This document shows positions 7,106 through 11,139 of a DNA stretch of 11,139 nt, in pieces. The DNA is from Flavobacteriaceae bacterium. Its GTDB lineage: Bacteria > Bacteroidota > Bacteroidia > Flavobacteriales > Flavobacteriaceae. Positions within the stretch are counted from its first letter, which is position 1; each line of letters opens with the position of its first letter. Where the stretch lies: the NCBI GenBank assembly GCA_029245825.1, contig JAQWON010000048.1, positions 1-11,139 on the forward strand, written 5' to 3'. The position numbers and the translations under genes are program-made. Below the pieces are notes generated by a model. That model made no database searches and was not told where the DNA came from. It saw only the letters and a program-made list of their open reading frames with translations.

Positions 7106-8334
7106 GAAACTATCCTTAAAGGCCGAAGTTTAACCTTTGCCAATTTTTCTTCAACATATAATTTGTTAATTTTAATTTTACTGATCTTTGAATTAGGCAG
7201 GTCAAACATTGCATCATTTAGAACTGATTCACATAGTGATCTTAAACCTCTAGCCCCTAAATTATATTCAAAAGCTTTGTCAACTATAAAATCAAGAGCT
7301 CCCTCAGTGAAACTTAACTCAACATTATCCATCTTAAACAACCCCTGATATTGCTTTATTAATGCATTTTTAGGTAAAGTTAAAATTGATTTCAAACTTT
7401 TTTTATTCAATGGATTCATAAAAGTTAATACGGGTAGTCTTCCTATAATTTCAGGAATTAATCCATAAGATCTAATATCTTTAGGGGTTAAATATTTTAA
7501 AATATTTGTATTATCTATGGTTTCAGCCTCTGATTTTGTCTTATACCCTATGGCTTTTAAATTTAACCTTTTATTTATTATTTTTTCAATTCCGTCAAAA
7601 GCACCACCAGCTATGAATAATATCTTAGAGGTATCTACTTTGATGAATTTCTGATCGGGATGCTTTCTTCCTCCCTTGGGAGGAACATTAACTGTTGTGC
7701 CTTCTAACAATTTTAAAAGAGCCTGTTGAACACCCTCTCCTGAAACGTCTCTTGTTATAGATGGATTATCACTTTTTCTTGCAATTTTATCCATCTCATC
7801 AATAAAAACAATTCCCTGTTCTGCTTTTTCAAGATCATAGTCTGCAGCCTGTAATAGTCGAGTTAAAATAGTCTCAACATCTTCCCCAACGTAGCCAGCC
7901 TCAGTCAAAACTGTAGCATCAACTATTGCCAGTGGAACCTTCAAAAATTTTGATATTGTCTGAGCTAAAAGAGTTTTTCCAGTACCTGTCTCTCCTACTA
8001 ATAAGATATTACTTTTTTGGATCTCAATATCATTACTTTCATGATATTGACAAATTCTCTTATAGTGATTATATACAGCTACAGAAAGTATTTTTTTCGC
8101 CTCCTTTTGGCCAATAACATAATCATCTAAAAAAGCTTTGATATCCCTTGGGGGATAAAGTTCAAAATCTAATTTCTTCCGTTTATTTTCTTCTTTCTTA
8201 TTTTCATCTTCAATTATTCCATAAGCCTGTAAGATACATTTATCGCAAATATGAGAATCTAGTCCAGCAATTAATAATTGTGTTTGAGATTTAGTGCGAG
8301 CGCAGAATGAACAGATAAGTTCTTCTTTAGACAT
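7102..8334 (-). CDS. clpX: ATP-dependent Clp protease ATP-binding subunit ClpX
   Basis: Hexameric AAA+ unfoldase that recognises tagged or damaged proteins and feeds them to ClpP. The full-length 410 residues start with the zinc-binding dimerisation domain (C8, C11, C30, C33). The AAA+ module has Walker A GETGTGKT (114-121), pore loop GYVG (147-150), Walker B VFIDEMD (176-182), the RKH loop (223-225), IAGGAFDGIE (241-250) and sensor 2 GARGLR (360-365). The ClpP-docking loop normally carrying IGF reads IGY at 262-264. Start at ATG 8332-8334, nine bases after the clpP stop and preceded by A/T-rich sequence. It is the last gene of the tig-clpP-clpX run. Its stop shares TTAA with the convergent GH3 gene, leaving no room for an intergenic terminator. 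Confidence 0.98.
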   Translation of the reverse strand: MSKEELICSFCARTKSQTQLLIAGLDSHICDKCILQAYGIIEDENKKEENKRKKLDFELYPPRDIKAFLDDYVIGQKEAKKILSVAVYNHYKRICQYHESNDIEIQKSNILLVGETGTGKTLLAQTISKFLKVPLAIVDATVLTEAGYVGEDVETILTRLLQAADYDLEKAEQGIVFIDEMDKIARKSDNPSITRDVSGEGVQQALLKLLEGTTVNVPPKGGRKHPDQKFIKVDTSKILFIAGGAFDGIEKIINKRLNLKAIGYKTKSEAETIDNTNILKYLTPKDIRSYGLIPEIIGRLPVLTFMNPLNKKSLKSILTLPKNALIKQYQGLFKMDNVELSFTEGALDFIVDKAFEYNLGARGLRSLCESVLNDAMFDLPNSKISKIKINKLYVEEKLAKVKLRPLRIVS

Positions 8335-8343
8335 AATATATTT

Positions 8344-9009
8344 TTATTTTTTTTCTGATGTAAGTACTTCATCAACCATCCCATATGATTTAGCTTCATT
8401 TGCCTTCATCCAATAATCTCGGTCACCATCTTGACTTACCTTTTTGAAATCTTGTCCAGAGTGTTTTGAAATAATCTGATATAACTCCTCTTTTAACTTT
8501 ACAATTTCTCTAGCGGTAATTTCAATATCTGAAGCTTGTCCATGAACACCTCCTAATGGTTGATGAATCATTACTCTAGAATGAGTAAGAACTGAACGTT
8601 TTCCTTTTTCTCCGGCACAAAGTAAAATGGCGCTCATAGATGCAGCTATACCAGTACATATTGTAGCTACATTCGGAGAAATAAATTGCATTGTATCATA
8701 TATTCCAAGGCCAGCATATACTGATCCTCCAGGTGAATTAATATACATGTTTATGTCGCTAGTTGAATCTGTACTTTGCAGAAAAAGTAATTGAGCTTGA
8801 ATAACGTTAGCCACATTATCATTTATTGCAGTTCCTAAAAACATAATTCGATCCATCATGAGTCTTGAAAAAACATCCATTTGAGCAACATTTAATTGTC
8901 TTTCTTCAATAATGTAGGGAGTCATACTACCTATAATTTTATCATAATACATTGAATTGACTCCACGATGCTTTGTTGCATAATCCTTAAATTCTTTTCC
9001 TAAATCCAT
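8344..9009 (-). CDS. clpP: ATP-dependent Clp protease proteolytic subunit ClpP
   Basis: Serine peptidase forming the double-heptamer chamber that degrades substrates delivered by ClpX. The catalytic triad is intact: S124 in GIAASMSAILLCAG, H149 in RVMIHQP, and D198 in DGDRDYWM (matching the RD aspartate of other ClpPs). NSPGGSVYAGLGIYD (91-105) forms the substrate-binding region. The 221-residue length includes about 40 N-terminal residues before the VFSRLMMDRIMFLG block, longer than the E. coli propeptide region; some of it is probably removed in maturation. ATG start at 9007-9009, with an A-rich leader. It lies 45 bases after tig and 9 before clpX on the same strand. A TATTTTTG box at 9046-9053 could be a second, internal promoter, but no -33 element accompanies it. 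Confidence 0.97.
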   Translation of the reverse strand: MDLGKEFKDYATKHRGVNSMYYDKIIGSMTPYIIEERQLNVAQMDVFSRLMMDRIMFLGTAINDNVANVIQAQLLFLQSTDSTSDINMYINSPGGSVYAGLGIYDTMQFISPNVATICTGIAASMSAILLCAGEKGKRSVLTHSRVMIHQPLGGVHGQASDIEITAREIVKLKEELYQIISKHSGQDFKKVSQDGDRDYWMKANEAKSYGMVDEVLTSEKK

Positions 9010-9054
9010 TTTTTATGTTTTTTAAAACTTTTCAATAAAATTAATCAAAAATAC

Positions 9055-10386
9055 TTAGGCTTTACCATAAGTTTGCTTCAAGAACTTATCAAAAGTAACT
9101 TTTTTAGCCTTTAAAGGAGCTTTTTCTTTGAAAAAACCCAATGTTTTTTTAGTCATCAATTGATTTGAAATTTTAGACATTTCTTCTTGATTTGTCATCA
9201 AACGTTGAACAATATTTTCAAGTTCTTCATTCTGGGGAATAACTTGACCATACTGCTTAGATTGTAATGCAATCATTTCTTTGATATAATTTTTTATTTC
9301 TTCATTTGTTATCGAAAAATTTTGATCTTTAATTATCTTTTCCTGAATTAGCTGATAACGAATCCCTTTTTCTGACTTATTATATTCTTCATCAATTTGA
9401 TCTATATGAAGATTTTCTTTGCTAGTTGTACTCATCCATTTTTTTAAAAATTTCTCGGGCAAGTCAAACTTAGTCTCTTTTATCAAAAATTCCGTAACAT
9501 CATTAAATAGTTTTTGCTCTGATTGTTTTTCTAAATCTTTTTCAATTTCTTGACTCATTTTCTCTTTCATTTCAGAAATTGATTTAATATTATTTTTCCC
9601 AAAGATTTTATCAAAAAATTCTTGATTTATTTCAGCTAAATCCCTCTGATTAATTTCCTTTATTTCTAATTCAACATTACCAGAAAGAGTTTTATTTTTT
9701 TCAGTTGAAAGTTTAAAAATATTTTCTGCCATTGAATCCTTTTTAAATAAATTTTTAATATTAACAGAAGTTTTTTCAGTTACTTTTAAAGTAGATATCT
9801 TACGATAAGCCTCTTTGGACTTTATATCTGAAAGTTTAATCACACCACTAGAGTCTATTCCTAACTCATCTGATTTAAAAAATACATTTATCTCAAAGTC
9901 TTCTTTGATGGTAATTTGAGAAATAAGTTTCCCGTATTGTTTTCTGTAATTTAAAATTTGATCATCTATAATTTTTTTATCTGCAGAAATTTTGTAAAAA
10001 TCAATCTTCTTTTTTGTGATAAAATTAACTTTAAAATCAGGAACTAATCCTAGTTCAAATTCAAAAGATAATTTATCATCTGCCCAATTCACTTTTCCCT
10101 TTTCATTTAGAATTGGTCCTCCTAAAATTTCTAAACCTTCTTTTTTTATGTATGAGTTTAATTCCTCTTGAATTAATTTATTAACTTCTTCAGCAATCGT
10201 TGGGATTTCATATTTTTTCTTAATTAAGGACTTTGGAACAAATCCCTTTCTAAATCCAGGAATATTTATTGATTTTCGATAGTCATTTAAAACATTTTCA
10301 ACCTTTTGTTCATAATCTTTTTTCTCAATATCAATGATTATATAAGTGGTGGAAGGTTCTTTTGATTTTTTTTGTGAGACTTTCAT
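9055..10386 (-). CDS. tig: Trigger factor, ribosome-associated chaperone
   Basis: Binds near the ribosomal exit tunnel and shelters nascent chains. I start it at the ATG 10384-10386 (443 residues), not at the in-frame TTG at 10402-10404. The ATG gives MKVSQ, close to E. coli MQVSV, and places the ribosome-docking signature GFRKG at 44-48 as in other trigger factors. The TTG would lie at the predicted transcription start. The N-terminal domain covers about 1-145. The segment where the FKBP-type prolyl isomerase domain should be (about 150-240) lacks the usual aromatic active-site and DGxxF motifs and looks degenerate. The C-terminal chaperone arms are Lys/Glu-rich helical sequence with FDLPEKFLKKW, ending TFDKFLKQTYGKA. 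First gene of tig-clpP-clpX; divergent from rpsP. Confidence 0.92.
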   Translation of the reverse strand: MKVSQKKSKEPSTTYIIIDIEKKDYEQKVENVLNDYRKSINIPGFRKGFVPKSLIKKKYEIPTIAEEVNKLIQEELNSYIKKEGLEILGGPILNEKGKVNWADDKLSFEFELGLVPDFKVNFITKKKIDFYKISADKKIIDDQILNYRKQYGKLISQITIKEDFEINVFFKSDELGIDSSGVIKLSDIKSKEAYRKISTLKVTEKTSVNIKNLFKKDSMAENIFKLSTEKNKTLSGNVELEIKEINQRDLAEINQEFFDKIFGKNNIKSISEMKEKMSQEIEKDLEKQSEQKLFNDVTEFLIKETKFDLPEKFLKKWMSTTSKENLHIDQIDEEYNKSEKGIRYQLIQEKIIKDQNFSITNEEIKNYIKEMIALQSKQYGQVIPQNEELENIVQRLMTNQEEMSKISNQLMTKKTLGFFKEKAPLKAKKVTFDKFLKQTYGKA

Positions 10387-10409
10387 ATAACTTTGCAAAA
10401 ACAAAGGCG

Positions 10410-10440
10410 CAAATTAATGCTTTTTATACTAGAGAACAAA
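10410..10440 (-). promoter_or_regulatory. Candidate promoter for tig-clpP-clpX
   Basis: On the minus strand TTTG (10440-10437), 19 nt, then TTAATTTG (10417-10410) fits the Bacteroidota promoter TTTG-N19-TAnnTTTG, with one mismatch in the second base of the -7 box. The predicted transcription start near 10404 leaves about 18 nt before the tig ATG. The presence of both elements at the right spacing makes this better supported than the isolated -7 boxes elsewhere in the window. Confidence 0.55.
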
Positions 10441-10469
10441 ATGGATTTAAAATTAAAAAATTAAAAGAT

Positions 10470-10502
10470 TTTGCCGCTATTATAAATAAAGTTCTAAATT
10501 TG
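10470..10502 (+). promoter_or_regulatory. Promoter for rpsP
   Basis: TTTG (10470-10473), 21 nt, then TAAATTTG (10495-10502) match the Bacteroidota -33/-7 consensus at every fixed position, followed by C as is common. Transcription would start near 10508, giving a leader of about 48 nt before the rpsP ATG at 10556. Its -33 box lies about 30 bases from that of the divergent tig promoter. Confidence 0.7.
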
Positions 10503-10512
10503 CACCCCATGA

Positions 10513-10550
10513 ATTAATAACTAAAGAGTCGAGAACTCTTACAAATTAAT
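10513..10550 (+). promoter_or_regulatory. Stem-loop in the rpsP 5' leader
   Basis: AAGAGT (10524-10529) and ACTCTT (10535-10540) form a perfect six-pair stem around the loop CGAGA (10530-10534). Outside it, ATTAAT at 10513-10518 and again at 10545-10550 can pair, extending the structure across an internal loop to within 5 bases of the ATG. The structure covers most of the predicted leader and could control translation of rpsP, for example through S16 binding or temperature; that role is inference. It is not followed by a T-run, so it does not look like a terminator. Confidence 0.45.
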
Positions 10551-10555
10551 GTGAT

Positions 10556-11139
10556 ATGCCTGTTAAAATAAGACTACAAAGACACGGTAAAAAAGGCAAA
10601 CCTTTTTATTGGCTTGTTGCCGCAGATTCAAGAGCAAAAAGAGATGGGAAATATCTTGAAAAGTTAGGGACCTATGATCCTAATACTAATCCTGCTGATG
10701 TTAAAATTGATTTAAATAGAGCAATTGTTTGGCTTGAAAAAGGAGCCCAACCAACAAATACAGCGCGAGCATTGCTTTCATATAGAGGGGTGATGCTTAA
10801 ACATCATTTAAATAAAGGAGTTAAAAAAGGTGCTTTTAGCGAAGAAGAAGCTGAAAAGAAATTTTTCAAATGGATTGATGAAAAAGAAAAAAAGATTGAA
10901 AGCAAAGTAAATAAAATTCAAAAAAGTTTATCTGACAAAAAAGATCAAGCTTTAGAAGCTGAAAAGCTTGCTAGAGAAAAAAGAGCTGAAGCAATTAAAC
11001 TTGCTAAGGAAAAAGAATTAAAGGAATTAGAAGCAAAAGAAGAAGCAGCTGAAGAAAAACCTGAAGCAAAAGAAGAAGCAGCTGAAGAAAAACCTGAAGC
11101 AAAAGAAGAAGCAGCTGAAGCAAAAGAAGAAGCAGCTGA
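10556..11139 (+). CDS. rpsP: 30S ribosomal protein S16 with long C-terminal extension, open at right edge
   Basis: S16 is a primary binder of 16S rRNA needed for 30S assembly. The start MPVKIRLQRHGKKGKPFYWL, followed by VAADSRAKRDGKYLEKLGTYDP (21-42) and GAQPTNTARALL (63-74), is diagnostic. The conserved protein ends near residue 80-90. Here another 100 or more residues follow: a KGAFSEEEAEKKFFKW segment (91-106), a Lys/Glu-rich, probably helical region (107-159), then acidic Ala/Glu/Lys/Pro repeats (160-194). The window holds 194 codons plus two bases. The final TGA of the window is out of frame (last codon GCT, then GA), so the gene continues beyond it. Flavobacterial S16 proteins often have such tails. 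ATG at 10556-10558; promoter and leader hairpin lie upstream, and tig is divergent. Confidence 0.96.
   Translation, partial: MPVKIRLQRHGKKGKPFYWLVAADSRAKRDGKYLEKLGTYDPNTNPADVKIDLNRAIVWLEKGAQPTNTARALLSYRGVMLKHHLNKGVKKGAFSEEEAEKKFFKWIDEKEKKIESKVNKIQKSLSDKKDQALEAEKLAREKRAEAIKLAKEKELKELEAKEEAAEEKPEAKEEAAEEKPEAKEEAAEAKEEAA
11030..11137 (+). repeat. In-frame tandem repeats in the rpsP tail
   Basis: Two identical 33-base units (11030-11062 and 11063-11095) encode EAKEEAAEEKP twice. They are followed by two shorter 21-base units (11096-11116 and 11117-11137), each encoding EAKEEAA and identical to the first 21 bases of the long unit. The identity extends to silent positions, which points to recent duplication rather than selection on protein sequence alone. 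Unit lengths are multiples of three, so copy-number change keeps the frame. The array may continue past the window edge. Confidence 0.9.

Noticed and set aside
7163..7348. 61-codon open frame on the plus strand
   Set aside because: Antisense to the ClpX C-terminal domain, which is well conserved.
7926..8117. 63-codon open frame on the plus strand
   Set aside because: Antisense to the ClpX AAA+ module containing Walker A; not a plausible separate gene.
9046..9053. TATTTTTG on the minus strand upstream of clpP as an internal promoter
   Set aside because: Matches the -7 consensus but has no TTTG at the -33 distance; clpP is only 45 bases from tig and can be read from the tig promoter.
11137..11139. 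Apparent TGA stop of rpsP at the last three bases
   Set aside because: From the ATG at 10556 the last full codon is GCT at 11135-11137, so this TGA is out of frame and the gene remains open.
1..11139. A new defence, mobile or biosynthetic system in the window
   Set aside because: No transposase, integrase, direct-repeat array, toxin-antitoxin pair, nuclease-helicase set or biosynthetic cluster; every gene except DUF2797 and the GH3 enzyme has a known housekeeping role.

Overview
The window is a compact, AT-rich stretch (low GC, judged by eye, not counted) of a Bacteroidota chromosome, most likely a free-living, possibly marine, member of the Flavobacteriia. Three things point there. The protein sequences match flavobacterial forms I recognise: MutS N-terminus, a bacterial GH3 protein, DUF2797, an S16 with a long Lys/Glu/Ala-rich tail, and a trigger factor with a degenerate middle domain. 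Several genes are preceded by Bacteroidota-type promoters (TTTG, about 19-21 nt, TAnnTTTG). Start codons follow A-rich leaders rather than clear Shine-Dalgarno sequences. No mobile element, tRNA, rRNA or CRISPR array was seen.

Left part (1-1478): the start of mutS runs off the left edge on the minus strand. A 278-base non-coding gap follows, then a TrmH-family RNA methyltransferase gene (+) whose 3' end overlaps the convergent folK (-) by 14 bases. Centre-left (1515-4752): a plus-strand run of sppA, a YhhQ-type queuosine-precursor transporter gene overlapping sppA by one base, and rluF. This run converges on a DUF2797 gene (-). Centre (5542-7105): DUF2797 is divergent from a GH3 acyl-adenylating enzyme gene (+), whose stop codon shares TTAA with the convergent clpX stop.

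Right part (7102-11139): the minus-strand cluster tig, clpP, clpX (transcribed in that order) encodes a ribosome-bound chaperone and the two parts of the ClpXP protease. It is divergent from rpsP (ribosomal protein S16). The 169 bases between tig and rpsP hold two back-to-back promoters and an rpsP leader stem-loop. rpsP is open at the right edge: the TGA formed by the last three bases of the window is out of frame. Its tail carries near-identical tandem repeats.

Functionally the window is housekeeping: translation and RNA modification (TrmH family, YhhQ, RluF, S16), protein folding and turnover (trigger factor, ClpP, ClpX, SppA), folate synthesis (FolK) and mismatch repair (MutS). I do not see a convincing new multi-gene system. 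The least understood parts are the divergent DUF2797/GH3 pair, the S16 tail and leader, and the degenerate trigger factor middle domain.
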